Shown: piece after piece, positions 35,961-44,487 of the stretch
How the letters are laid out: the number at the start of each line of letters is the position of its first letter
How positions within the stretch are numbered: position 1 is the first letter of the stretch
Assembly: GCA_048270425.1 (NCBI GenBank)
Contig: JBLWSY010000008.1
Coordinates: forward strand, 62,001-126,000
From: Oceanospirillum sp048270425
Lineage (GTDB): Bacteria > Pseudomonadota > Gammaproteobacteria > Pseudomonadales > Halomonadaceae
DNA length: 64,000 nucleotides
Reading direction: 5' to 3'
Position numbers and translations under genes: made by a program
The notes under the pieces: model-generated
Databases searched by the model: none
What the model saw: the letters and a program-made list of their open reading frames with translations, nothing else
Told to the model about the DNA's origin: nothing

Positions 35961-36860
35961 ATGCAGATCCATGATGTCGACCTAAAACTCTTAAGAATCT
36001 TTGTCGCAATTGTTGAATCCGGCGGTTTATCGGCAGCGGAATCAAGGTTAAACATCGGTCGTTCGACCATCAGCTCCCATCTGTCTGACCTTGAGATCCG
36101 GCTCGGCCTGACGTTATGCAAGCGTGGACGAAGCGGTTTTGAGATCACAGAACCCGGACGTATCACCTATCAGGCAAGTCTCGAACTGCTCAGACAGTGC
36201 GAAGCCTTTGCAGCAACCGTTGCCAGCTCCAAAGATGAGCTGACAGGGCGTGTCACCATCGCCACCATTGATAATCTGGTTAACGATCCGCGCTGCGGAA
36301 TCTCAAAAGCGATCGCAGCCCTCAGAGATAAAAGCGATTCCATACAGTTTGAAATCAACGTGTGTGAAGCAAGAGAGGTCGAAACATCGGTTATCAGCGG
36401 TCGTTCTATGGTGGGACTGGGTGTGAGCCGTCATCATATTCGGGGACTGGACTACTACCCGTTACAGGACGAAGTGAACTATCTGTATTGCTCTAAAGGG
36501 CATCCGTTGTTTGATTGTGATGATGACGCCCGTGAAGCCTTGCTGCAGGAGGCTGAAATTGTTTCCAGCCACTATCTGAGAGATAAAGAAACCCGAAATG
36601 ACGGGTTGAACTATCAGAATACCGCCACGGCATACCATGATCAGGGCATTGCACACATGGTGTTGTCCGGGCGGTTTATCGGTTATCTGCCAGAGCATTA
36701 TGCGAACCAATGGGTCGAAAAGGGTCAGCTAAAAGCGATTTTGCCAGAGCGTTATCATTACGAGATCCCTGTGATGCTGATAACGCTGAAGAATGCGGTT
36801 TCAACACCGCTCATCAAAGAGTTGATCAGTGAATTAAAACGCTGCCATAGCAACCCTTAA
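35961..36860 (+). CDS. LysR family transcriptional regulator, probably of hut genes
   Basis: 299 residues. The N-terminal winged helix-turn-helix (about residues 6-65, with LRIFVAIVESGGLSAAESRL and S-T-I-S-S-H-L) is followed by a substrate-binding-like effector domain from about 90. It is divergent from hutH across 185 bp that contains an inverted repeat and direct repeats, the usual layout for a LysR protein controlling its neighbour. Histidine utilisation is usually controlled by the GntR-type repressor HutC; none is seen in the window. Control of hut is inference. Confidence 0.85.
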   Translation: MQIHDVDLKLLRIFVAIVESGGLSAAESRLNIGRSTISSHLSDLEIRLGLTLCKRGRSGFEITEPGRITYQASLELLRQCEAFAATVASSKDELTGRVTIATIDNLVNDPRCGISKAIAALRDKSDSIQFEINVCEAREVETSVISGRSMVGLGVSRHHIRGLDYYPLQDEVNYLYCSKGHPLFDCDDDAREALLQEAEIVSSHYLRDKETRNDGLNYQNTATAYHDQGIAHMVLSGRFIGYLPEHYANQWVEKGQLKAILPERYHYEIPVMLITLKNAVSTPLIKELISELKRCHSNP

Positions 36861-36884
36861 TAAGAACCTGTTGATCGTAAGCAG

Positions 36885-36938
36885 AACCTGCTGAACACTC
36901 ACAGCTACCAGCGAGCGTGAGACCCAGCAGGTTTTTTA
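36885..36938 (+). terminator. Terminator after the LysR gene
   Basis: AACCTGCTG pairs with CAGCAGGTT, with an inner CTCAC/GTGAG stem, followed by TTTTT. Confidence 0.78.
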
Positions 36939-36994
36939 CTGCATCAATCGTATTTTACTGTCGCTGCGGAGCCATCCATGCCCCGTAACAGAGT

Positions 36995-38425
36995 CTAAAG
37001 TTTGAGCTTCGCAATCAGCCCCAGCATACGATCAGCGGTTTTACCGTAAGGCGGCATTAGGAATTTCATACCGGAGAACGGAGCCTGATAAAACACAGGT
37101 CGCAGTTTGGAGAAGGTCAGAAAGCCTTCATAACCGTGATAGTGCCCCATACCGCTGCCACCAATGCCGCCAAAAGGCAGATCATGCTGACCCACATGGA
37201 AGAGTGCATCGTTCACCGACACACCGCCGGAGAGGATATTACCGATATAGCGGTTTACCAGTGACTTGTTGTAGCTGAAGGGATAGAGCGCCAGCGGGCG
37301 ATCCCGGTCGTTGACGTAATTGATCACATGCTGCGGATCGGTATAGGTTTTCACCATCAGAATCGGGCCAAAGGTTTCCCGCTGGTCGATGATCATCTCA
37401 TCCGTTGAGTTCAGCACCAGGGTCAGTGGCAACTTACGAGTGGCCGCATCCGGCTCCTGTCCCGTCAGATTGATCACCTCTGCCTCTTTATCACGGGCAT
37501 CGTCCAGCGTCTCCATCAGTCGCTGGAAAGCGCGATCATCGATCACAGAGGTGTAATCCTTACTGTAAATATCCGGGCAATGCTCACTCACCCAGCGTTT
37601 TACCTCAGCCACAAAAGCGTTCAGCTGCTGCTCATGGACAAAAACATAATCCACCGTGGTGCAGATCTGACCGGCGTTAAACTGCTTCACAAACATCAGG
37701 CGTTCAACGGCTTTCGCCAGCGGATATTCCGGATCGATCACCGCCGGAGATTTACCACCCAGCTCCAGCGTTACCGGTGTCAGATGTTCTGCCGCCGCCG
37801 CCATCACTTTCCGGCCAGTCTGGCCGGAACCGGTAAACATCAGGTGATCAAAAGGCAGTTTTGAAAAGGCGATGCCCACGCTGCCGGTCTCGGTGAAAAA
37901 CTGCAGTTTGTCCGCAGAGAAATACTTGGGCCCCAGCTGGATCAGGAGTTCGCTCAGATGGATGGAGTTCTCCGACATTTTCACCATGGCACGGTTACCG
38001 GCGGCAAAGGCTGCGGACAGGCCGGAAAAGCTCAGGTTCAAAGGGAAGTTCCAGGGAATAATCAGACCAACCACGCCCACCGCCTGAGGAATAACGCGGT
38101 TTTTCGCCCCCGGATAGAGCATAAAATCGATCTTACGGCGCTGAACCTTCATCCATTTTTTCAGACTTTTCAGGGTGTGATCGATATCGTCTGCCACCGT
38201 GATGATCTCGGCAATCATGGTTTCGTGGTAGGAACGGTTACCGTAATCCTGGTTGATCGCCTCAACAATCTGCTCACGATTCTCCAGCAGCAGGCGCTTA
38301 AGGTTAGTCAGATGCTCACGGCGCTGCTGATAGCTCTCCTGCCCGTGCTCACGAAACGCCGCCCGCTGCAGATCAAGGGCTGCCGCCAGCTCAGGATGCA
38401 GTTGTTCTGTGGAAGATGTGTTCAT
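36995..38425 (-). CDS. Aldehyde dehydrogenase, coniferyl-aldehyde dehydrogenase type
   Basis: 476 residues, NAD(P)-dependent oxidation of an aldehyde to an acid. Catalytic Cys255 in NAGQICTTVDY, general base Glu221 in ELGGKSP, and FTGSGQTGR for cofactor binding. The C-terminal half has ETFGPILMVKTY and DLPFGGIGGSGMGHYHG, typical of the coniferyl-aldehyde/class 3 group, which often acts on medium-chain or aromatic aldehydes. Monocistronic, minus strand. The true substrate cannot be read from sequence. Confidence 0.9.
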   Translation of the reverse strand: MNTSSTEQLHPELAAALDLQRAAFREHGQESYQQRREHLTNLKRLLLENREQIVEAINQDYGNRSYHETMIAEIITVADDIDHTLKSLKKWMKVQRRKIDFMLYPGAKNRVIPQAVGVVGLIIPWNFPLNLSFSGLSAAFAAGNRAMVKMSENSIHLSELLIQLGPKYFSADKLQFFTETGSVGIAFSKLPFDHLMFTGSGQTGRKVMAAAAEHLTPVTLELGGKSPAVIDPEYPLAKAVERLMFVKQFNAGQICTTVDYVFVHEQQLNAFVAEVKRWVSEHCPDIYSKDYTSVIDDRAFQRLMETLDDARDKEAEVINLTGQEPDAATRKLPLTLVLNSTDEMIIDQRETFGPILMVKTYTDPQHVINYVNDRDRPLALYPFSYNKSLVNRYIGNILSGGVSVNDALFHVGQHDLPFGGIGGSGMGHYHGYEGFLTFSKLRPVFYQAPFSGMKFLMPPYGKTADRMLGLIAKLKL

Positions 38426-38521
38426 TTTATGACTCCCGGTACCGGCCGGTGGACTCCGGCCATCCCTCTATATTTATTATTGTTATCCTAGGAAAACACA
38501 GTTTCGTCTAAATTCCAGCCA

Positions 38522-38559
38522 TAAAAAAGGCTCTGATCACCTTTCAGCGATCAGAGCCT
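38522..38559 (-). terminator. Terminator of the NhaC-type antiporter gene
   Basis: AGGCTCTGATC and GATCAGAGCCT form an 11-bp stem; a T-run follows on the minus strand. Confidence 0.85.
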
Positions 38560-38645
38560 CTATATTAGCTCTCAGGTGAGAGCCGATAACTAAATCTAAG
38601 CTCTTTAAAGCCAAAGCTATAAAGTCAGAGCAATCAAACCAATGC

Positions 38646-39971
38646 CTAAGCGTTTTTCGCTTTCGGGTAGCCCAGAACAATTGACACAATCGCCATAGCA
38701 CCCAGCAACCAGCAGTACTGAACCGCTGTCACCAGCTCCAGCGGAGAGATACCCGCAATAGAAGCCGCCAGCAGCATCTGTGCTCCGTAAGGGATAATGC
38801 CCTGTACCACACAGGAGAAGATATCCATCAGACTCGCGCTGCGGCGTGGGTCTACGCCATAGCGGGTGGCGATATCTTTCGCCAGACTACCGGCAATAAT
38901 GATGGCAACCGTGTTGTTTGCGGTACACAGGTTAGTCAGCACCACAGAAGCGCCAATGCTTACTTCACCGGCACGGGGATTGTGGCCGTCACCCTTGTTG
39001 CTGATACGGTCGATCTGCTTACCGATCCACTCCAGACCGCCCTGAGATTTCATCAGCGCGCCAACACCACCAATAAACAGGGACAGGATCATAATCTCCT
39101 GCATACCGGTGTAACCGGCATAGATCTCTTTCGACAAGGTTGCCAGAGTGAACTCATCCATCTGCCAAAGGCCGATGCCACCTGCCAGAATGATACCGGT
39201 GAACAGCACCAGCATCACATTCAGACCACTAACTGCCAGCACAAGAACAGCGATATAAGGCAGCACCTGAATAAAGCTGTAATCCCCCGGCGCTTCAACC
39301 TGAGCACCACTACCCTGCACAAACAACCAGATCAGGGTCAGAATCGCCGCAGGCAGCGCGATTTTGAAGTTCAGACGGAATTTGTCTTTCATCTCACAAC
39401 CCTGAGTACGGGTTGCGGCAATGGTGGTATCCGAGATGATGGACAGGTTATCACCGAACATCGCACCGCCAATCACAGTACCGATGGTCAGCAGCAGTGG
39501 CAGATCGGTCGCTTCCGTCAGGCCCAGAGCAATCGGTGCAATCGCGGCAATCGTACCCATGGAGGTGCCCATAGAGGTTGCCACAAAAGCAGAGATCACA
39601 AACAGACCGGGCAGTACCAGAGATGGCGGAATCACACTCAGACCGAAGTTAACCGTGGCATCCACACCACCCACCGCTTTGGCCACCGATGCAAATGCAC
39701 CCGCCAGCAGGTAGATCAGCACCATGGTGATAATGGTGTTATCGCCCACACCTTTAATAAAGGTTTCGATGCGCTCATTCAGCGGGCCTTTCGCCAGCAG
39801 CAGACCCAGCACGATAGCCGGCAGAATCGCCACCGGTGCCGAGATCTGATAAAAGGCGAAATCCGTTCCGATAGACTGGTAATACAGGCCGCTGCCAATA
39901 AACAGCGACAAAAACAGCAGCATAGGCACAAGGGCCAGTGCGGAGGGCTGCACAACAGAATTATTTTTCAT
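38646..39971 (-). CDS. NhaC family Na+/H+ antiporter
   Basis: 441 residues from ATG 39971 (MKNNSVVQPSALALVP), with about eleven membrane helices. Typical NhaC/ArsB-fold stretches: ATSMGTSMGTIAAIAPIALG and GGAMFGDNLSIISDTTIAAT, where Asp residues in membrane helices carry sodium and protons. An upstream ATG at 40013 would add 14 residues that look unlike the family and carry a cysteine-rich polar tail, so the shorter start is preferred; neither has a strong ribosome-binding site. Not linked to the mrp operon; both suit a salty habitat. Confidence 0.88.
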   Translation of the reverse strand: MKNNSVVQPSALALVPMLLFLSLFIGSGLYYQSIGTDFAFYQISAPVAILPAIVLGLLLAKGPLNERIETFIKGVGDNTIITMVLIYLLAGAFASVAKAVGGVDATVNFGLSVIPPSLVLPGLFVISAFVATSMGTSMGTIAAIAPIALGLTEATDLPLLLTIGTVIGGAMFGDNLSIISDTTIAATRTQGCEMKDKFRLNFKIALPAAILTLIWLFVQGSGAQVEAPGDYSFIQVLPYIAVLVLAVSGLNVMLVLFTGIILAGGIGLWQMDEFTLATLSKEIYAGYTGMQEIMILSLFIGGVGALMKSQGGLEWIGKQIDRISNKGDGHNPRAGEVSIGASVVLTNLCTANNTVAIIIAGSLAKDIATRYGVDPRRSASLMDIFSCVVQGIIPYGAQMLLAASIAGISPLELVTAVQYCWLLGAMAIVSIVLGYPKAKNA

Positions 39972-40285
39972 TTCAAACTCACAACTCAGTGAATTAACAG
40001 GGTGACTTACCATCAAGGCAGCGCATTATACGGATCATGTTTTAAATGACTAATAATCTTTGCTTATTGCCAAATAACTATTTAGTTCATGACCTTTATT
40101 CACTTTCGATATAAAAAATCCTCATGTAACCTTCACCTGATCTTGCGCTAAACAGGCAACGGCTTGCCTCACCAGAAAGATAGCCCTAATCTGGGCCTGC
40201 TACTCACTCTCTGTTCAGGATGAACAGTCTGACGCCTTAGCTCTCCTACGGGATACCTAATGTGTCAGCCCCATAAAAAAAGTAG
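39972..40285. other. Intergenic region upstream of the NhaC-type gene
   Basis: 314 bp, AT-rich next to the antiporter gene, where its minus-strand promoter should lie. The right half may be what remains of the lost 5' part of the Rpn-type gene that follows, but no frame related to the nuclease domain was found in it. Confidence 0.45.
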
Positions 40286-40690
40286 ATGAAAAAAGCTGAC
40301 CGCTTAGGCTTTGGTGACCAGAACCTTAAAGACTGGATCACCCTGTTTGAGCACTGGCAGGAGGAATCCCGTATGGCATCGATTACCAATGAAGCAGTCA
40401 AACAGGTTAGCGGACATATCCGGCGCCTGAGCGACGACGACGAAGCACGTCGCCTTGCTTTTGTGCGTGAGCGAGCTCTAAAAGATGAAGCCAGTCAAAT
40501 GCGTTACGCCAGAGAAGACGGATTAAAAGCCGGGGAAGCTCAAACTCTGCATAAACTTATCGAGCTGAAATTTGGTAACTGCCCTGAATGGGTAGAGTCA
40601 AAATTGGGTAGCGCGGATAAAAAACAATTGGATCACTGGGTGAGCAAGATACTAACGGCCAGCAACTTAGAAGAACTTTTTTCAGTTTAA
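40286..40690 (+). pseudogene. Remnant of an Rpn family recombination-promoting nuclease/putative transposase
   Basis: The 134 codons match only the C-terminal half of Rpn-type proteins (about 300 aa): EESRMASITNEAVKQVSG, then D-D-E-A-R-R-L-A-F-V-R-E-R-A-L-K-D-E-A-S, a G-E-A-Q helix and a C-terminal L-E-x-L-F. The N-terminal PD-(D/E)xK nuclease domain is missing, and the frame starts without a good ribosome-binding site. Probably a decayed gene; expression as a short protein cannot be excluded. A terminator follows. Confidence 0.7.
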
Positions 40691-40713
40691 CCATTTCAAA
40701 CAATATTTCCCCG

Positions 40714-40749
40714 ATACGCCCATCATCCTCCGATGATGGGCGTATTTCG
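40714..40749 (+). terminator. Terminator after the Rpn remnant
   Basis: ATACGCCCATCATC and GATGATGGGCGTAT, a perfect 14-bp stem around CTCC, followed by TTTCGTTT. Confidence 0.8.
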
Positions 40750-40820
40750 TTTAAGCTACCCGCTAATTTTTCATTCAGCTTTTTTTGCCAACGTCAGACC
40801 ACCGACAGCAAGGATTCTCT

Positions 40821-42122
40821 ATGCCAACCAATTTCACCAGCCGGGATATCAATCTCAGCGTTCCGCTGGATTACAGCCAGCCGGAAGGCCAACAAATCAA
40901 CCTTTACGCCCGGGAAATCACCCGCAATCCACAGGCACCTGTCTGCGTTTTTTTGCAGGGCGGCCCCGGTTTTGAAGCGCCAAAAGATCCGGACAGCATC
41001 CCCTGGCTGGACTTTATGCTGGATCATTTCCGGGTGGTACTGATGGATCAGCGCGGTACAGGTCGCAGTCAGGACATCGGCCCGGAACTGTGCGAATCCA
41101 TGCCGAAGCCAGAGGATCAGCTGCGCTATATCAGCCAGTTTCGGGCAGACAATATCGTGCGGGATCTTGAACAGCTGCGCGGGCGGGAGTTTGACGGTGC
41201 CAAGTGGTATCTGCTGGGACAGAGCTTTGGTGGTTTTATCAGCTGCCATTACCTGAGTGTGCAGCCTGAAGCCCTTGCCGGTGTGATGATCTGCGGTGGT
41301 CTGCCGCCGATGCTAATGGCAGATGCCCCAGCGACCTATGATCTGCTGGTGAAAACCGTGTTTGAGCGCAGTCAGGCCTATTACCGCGCCTATCCGGAAG
41401 ATATCGCCAAGGTAAAACGTATTGTTGAGCTGCTTGAGGCTACCCCCTACCCGCTGGGACGGGATGGGGTGATGACCGCCCGCCGCTTCCTTGATCTGGG
41501 TATGTTGCTGGGCACAACCTCGGGCTTCTCCAAGGTTCACGCTCTGCTGGATAACCCCTTTGTGGCGGGTTCCGGTGAGACTCAGCTGCGCTATGGCTTT
41601 ATCGAACATATCCGCCAGCAGGCAAGCTACGAGACCAATCCTCTGTATGTGCTGCTGCACGAAGCCATCTATTGTGAGCAGAACGCCAGCAACTGGTCGG
41701 CAGAAGGCGCTATGCAACGTCACGGTGGGTTTGATCCGGCTCGCCTCTTGAATGAATCGGAATCTCCAACCGGTGAAGCGCAACTTGGGGTGAGCTTTTA
41801 CGGCGAAACCGTGCGCCCGGACATGCTGGAGGATTACGGTCAGCTGCGGGGCTTTAAGGCCGTAGCCGAGTTACTGGCCGCGAAAGATAACTGGCCAAAA
41901 CTATACGATCTTGAACAACTGGAGAAGAACACCGTACCGGTGGAGTGTATCGTCTACGAGCTGGATTATTACGTGGATAAGGGTGAGTCCCTGAAAACCG
42001 CCGCCGCGATTAACGGCGCAAATGTGTGGCTGCATCCGGGATGGCAACATGATGGTATCCGCGCCCATGGCCGCGACGTGGTAGAACCTCTGGTTGAGAG
42101 AGTTCTGTCCCGAAGCCGGTAA
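40821..42122 (+). CDS. Alpha/beta hydrolase, proline iminopeptidase-like (peptidase S33)
   Basis: 433 residues. Removes N-terminal residues, typically proline, from peptides in this family. Oxyanion motif QGGPG at 46-50 (usually HGGPG), MDQRGTGRS at 75-83, nucleophile Ser135 in GQSFGG, an Asp candidate in YELDYYVD and a His in the C-terminal GWQHDG region. ATG 40821 is chosen because AAGGA lies six to seven bases upstream; the longer frame from 40785 has no site. Monocistronic. Confidence 0.87.
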   Translation: MPTNFTSRDINLSVPLDYSQPEGQQINLYAREITRNPQAPVCVFLQGGPGFEAPKDPDSIPWLDFMLDHFRVVLMDQRGTGRSQDIGPELCESMPKPEDQLRYISQFRADNIVRDLEQLRGREFDGAKWYLLGQSFGGFISCHYLSVQPEALAGVMICGGLPPMLMADAPATYDLLVKTVFERSQAYYRAYPEDIAKVKRIVELLEATPYPLGRDGVMTARRFLDLGMLLGTTSGFSKVHALLDNPFVAGSGETQLRYGFIEHIRQQASYETNPLYVLLHEAIYCEQNASNWSAEGAMQRHGGFDPARLLNESESPTGEAQLGVSFYGETVRPDMLEDYGQLRGFKAVAELLAAKDNWPKLYDLEQLEKNTVPVECIVYELDYYVDKGESLKTAAAINGANVWLHPGWQHDGIRAHGRDVVEPLVERVLSRSR

Positions 42123-42158
42123 TTCTGGCTTTTAATCCAAGCCAACAAGAAGCAGCGT

Positions 42159-42204
42159 CCCCCTGAATAGCCAACCGAAACCAGCCGGATGGCTATTCAG
42201 GGGG
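42159..42204. other. Inverted repeat between convergent genes
   Basis: CCCCCTGAATAGCCA and TGGCTATTCAGGGGG are perfect 15-bp arms around 16 bases. There is no T-run, but the position between two convergent genes suggests a transcription barrier or 3'-end structure. Confidence 0.55.
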
Positions 42205-42216
42205 ATGATATGACGC

Positions 42217-43158
42217 TTAGGCTTTTCGACTAAACACCAGAGCTTTTAAGCCCCCTTCAGGGTCAATATCCGGAAACTCCGGCGGATTATCCAATCGGTA
42301 ATCAAAGGTCACATCAGGGGCTTCTTCCGCCATGCCTTCAATCAGAAATTGAGAGGTAACTGCAGGATCATTAACACAGGCCAGAACCTGACCGGACTCG
42401 GTCAGTAACTCCGGCAAACGGCGCAGAATTTTCTGGTAATCCTTGGTCAGGGCAAAGCTGCCCTTCTGAAAGCTCGGCGGATCAATAATTACCAGATCAT
42501 AAGGGCCATACTTACGCACCTTGCCCCAGGACTTAAACAGATCATGTCCCATAAAGGTGACCTTTTTCAGGTCATGGTCATTTAAACGGTGATTTTCCCG
42601 CCCCCGGTTTAACGCAGCTTTGGCCATATCAAGATTCACCACATGGTCAGCACCGCCTGCTATCGCAGCCACAGAAAAACCACAGGTGTAGGAAAACAGG
42701 TTTAATACCCGTTTTTGACCAGCCTGCTCCCGTACCCAGTCACGCCCCAGACGCATATCAAAAAACAGACCGTTGTTCTGCTTACCGCCCAGATCCAATC
42801 GGTATTTCAGGCCGCTTTCGGTGACATCCTGCTGTTCGTTGTGGGTGCCCCACAGCAGTTCCATCGGCACACCTTCACGCGCTCTGTGCTGAAGCAGCAG
42901 TGACGTTGCGCCGCTTTTCTGCCAAACATCGCTTTCTGTCCAGCGGGTCAGCAGCGCCTGAAGTTCTGTCAGAAACTCCTCGGAAGGCTCCTTAAACAAA
43001 CAGACCAGAACCTGCCCCTGCAGCCAGTCAACGGTCAGCTGTTCCAGCCCCTCATAACAGCGACCACGACCGTGAAATAAACGACGAACTTCGGTGGGAG
43101 GGGCTGACAAAGCAGCGTGCAGGATATTTTCTAAAGTAACGAGCGCGTGAGTTTCCAT
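42217..43158 (-). CDS. Class I SAM-dependent methyltransferase, RlmI/RlmK-like
   Basis: 313 residues. The C-terminal two thirds is a Rossmann methyltransferase: VLNLFSYTCGFSVAAIAGGA (SAM-binding motif I), NLDMAKAALNRGRENHRLN, and VIIDPPSFQKGSF with the catalytic DPPSF. This pattern is seen in 23S rRNA cytosine/guanine methyltransferases of the RlmI/RlmKL group. The N-terminal RNA-binding PUA domain of RlmI is absent or replaced. The exact target is unknown. Confidence 0.85.
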   Translation of the reverse strand: METHALVTLENILHAALSAPPTEVRRLFHGRGRCYEGLEQLTVDWLQGQVLVCLFKEPSEEFLTELQALLTRWTESDVWQKSGATSLLLQHRAREGVPMELLWGTHNEQQDVTESGLKYRLDLGGKQNNGLFFDMRLGRDWVREQAGQKRVLNLFSYTCGFSVAAIAGGADHVVNLDMAKAALNRGRENHRLNDHDLKKVTFMGHDLFKSWGKVRKYGPYDLVIIDPPSFQKGSFALTKDYQKILRRLPELLTESGQVLACVNDPAVTSQFLIEGMAEEAPDVTFDYRLDNPPEFPDIDPEGGLKALVFSRKA

Positions 43159-43270
43159 AGTACCTTCAGGGCTGTTAAAGCAAGGCGCGGTATTTTACAG
43201 ACAATATCAGCGGGAGGCTAAATTTATGGAGGAATGGCTGGTGAAAGGTGCTGTGCTGGGTAGAAATAGG

Positions 43271-43294
43271 AACAGCGCCTTAGGCGCTGTTTTT
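43271..43294 (+). terminator. Orphan terminator-like hairpin
   Basis: AACAGCGCC and GGCGCTGTT with a T-run on the plus strand, but no convincing plus-strand gene ends here. It lies between the methyltransferase promoter and the end of the ParA islet, whose convergent transcript could also stop here. Confidence 0.55.
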
Positions 43295-43333
43295 GTTACT
43301 GAAGGATATGTCTATTAAATCGACCGGTATAGA

Positions 43334-44089
43334 CTAGCTAGCTATAGCTCTCAACCTAACACCAAATGAATCTGTAATCTCTTGGTGCTTACTTCTTGGA
43401 ATCGCCAAGCTTAAAGCCTTCTTCAAATTAATACACGCTGCACCTTGAAGGTGATCTTTAAAGAACACTACAAGTATTCTATTTAAGCAGGAAATTACAT
43501 TTTTTTCTCTACAGAGCCATGCTCCGAAATCAGCCTCAGAATACACATTTAACCCTTCAATATTCCCTCCTTTAGTCATTCTAAAAAGTCTCGACGACCC
43601 ATGGACTGCCTTTGAAAGGGTTGCATATTCATTCTTTAAACCCTCTATACCAGTCAATGAACCTGAATACTCTTTAAACTTTGGATGTCTAGACAAATAT
43701 GAAGTCACCTCAGAAAAGCCTAGCCGGTGATCGCCACTTTCCCATTGCTCAAGTTCAACGGCATGATCACAATAATAAAGCCCGTATAAAATATTCTCTA
43801 TACATGCCCTTAGAGACATTAGAGATACACGCCATGCCCCCTGGCGCGACAATAAATGAGACATTAACGCATCATTTTGCGCTTCCCTAAAAAATTCAGC
43901 CGCATTTGAAGTTATATATTTCTCAACAACTTCACTTTGCCAGGCTTGTAAAGATACTATTCTTCGGTAACTATTATTGAAATCATCTTTTTTATCACTT
44001 AGCGAATCAGATACCTGTTCAACATTATTAATTGCCGACTCAAAGAAAACATTAAAATTGCTATCAACTTCTTCTAAAAAATCTTCCAT
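43334..44089 (-). CDS. Unknown helical protein, third gene of the ParA islet
   Basis: 251 residues, mostly alpha-helical, with no membrane helix. WRVSLMSLRACIENILYGLYY (about 86-106) and YATLSKAVHGSSRLFR (about 155-170) recall helical HEPN-like or DUF5677-type proteins, which have an R-x-x-x-E/N helix and an S-x-x-x-H helix; the strict R-x4-6-H motif of RNase HEPN proteins is not seen. It starts two bases after the upstream gene. AT-rich, unlike its neighbours outside the islet. Function unknown. Confidence 0.65.
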   Translation of the reverse strand: MEDFLEEVDSNFNVFFESAINNVEQVSDSLSDKKDDFNNSYRRIVSLQAWQSEVVEKYITSNAAEFFREAQNDALMSHLLSRQGAWRVSLMSLRACIENILYGLYYCDHAVELEQWESGDHRLGFSEVTSYLSRHPKFKEYSGSLTGIEGLKNEYATLSKAVHGSSRLFRMTKGGNIEGLNVYSEADFGAWLCREKNVISCLNRILVVFFKDHLQGAACINLKKALSLAIPRSKHQEITDSFGVRLRAIAS

Positions 44090-44091
44090 AG

Positions 44092-44484
44092 CTATCTCAA
44101 AAGCATCTTTAATGCATCAGAAAGCTCTTCTGAAGCTTTTATAGGCCCTTTTCCCCTTTTACCAATAAGTCTTTCCCTTTCAAGTGGGTTGTTAGTCAAA
44201 TATTTTAATAATTTTCCAACAATATCTCGATTTGCATCTCTTGGCCGAATATCAATATCAAAGCCGAACTCATCAATAAGAGTCAACCATTGCGATTTTC
44301 CTACTTGGTTAAGACCTACAAGTATGTTAAGGGCATGAGGAATTTCTTCACTATTAACTTCAGCACTTGAACTTTTGGATAAGCTAAATTGGGATATTTC
44401 CAAATCATCCATCTCCACATTTTTACCTGACCTAAGTATCTTGGCCATTAATGTGAGCTGCTTTGCAAAATCATGACTTTTCAT
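44092..44484 (-). CDS. Unknown 130-residue protein, middle gene of the ParA islet
   Basis: Residues about 50-110 have a compact pattern (A-L-N-I-L-V-G-L-N-Q-V-G-K-S-Q-W, then GFDIDIRPRDANRDIVGKLL and YLTNNPLERERL) that looks like a small helical DNA- or protein-binding domain. It is not a ParB or a known helix-turn-helix protein that could be named. It sits three bases after parA and two before the 251-aa gene, so it is surely co-expressed, and probably acts with the ATPase. Confidence 0.65.
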   Translation of the reverse strand: MKSHDFAKQLTLMAKILRSGKNVEMDDLEISQFSLSKSSSAEVNSEEIPHALNILVGLNQVGKSQWLTLIDEFGFDIDIRPRDANRDIVGKLLKYLTNNPLERERLIGKRGKGPIKASEELSDALKMLLR

Positions 44485-44487
44485 TTA

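Noticed and set aside
38982..39992. A 336-codon plus-strand frame opposite the NhaC-type gene
   Set aside because: It is the antisense shadow of a clear membrane transporter; rich in Gln, His and Thr as expected of the complement.
40785..40820. Twelve-codon N-terminal extension of the iminopeptidase-like hydrolase
   Set aside because: No ribosome-binding site upstream, while AAGGA sits correctly before ATG 40821.
43226..43318. A 30-codon plus-strand frame (MEEWLVKGAVLG...) behind a GGGAGG site
   Set aside because: It runs through a terminator-like hairpin, has no recognisable relatives and is short enough to arise by chance; only the hairpin was reported.
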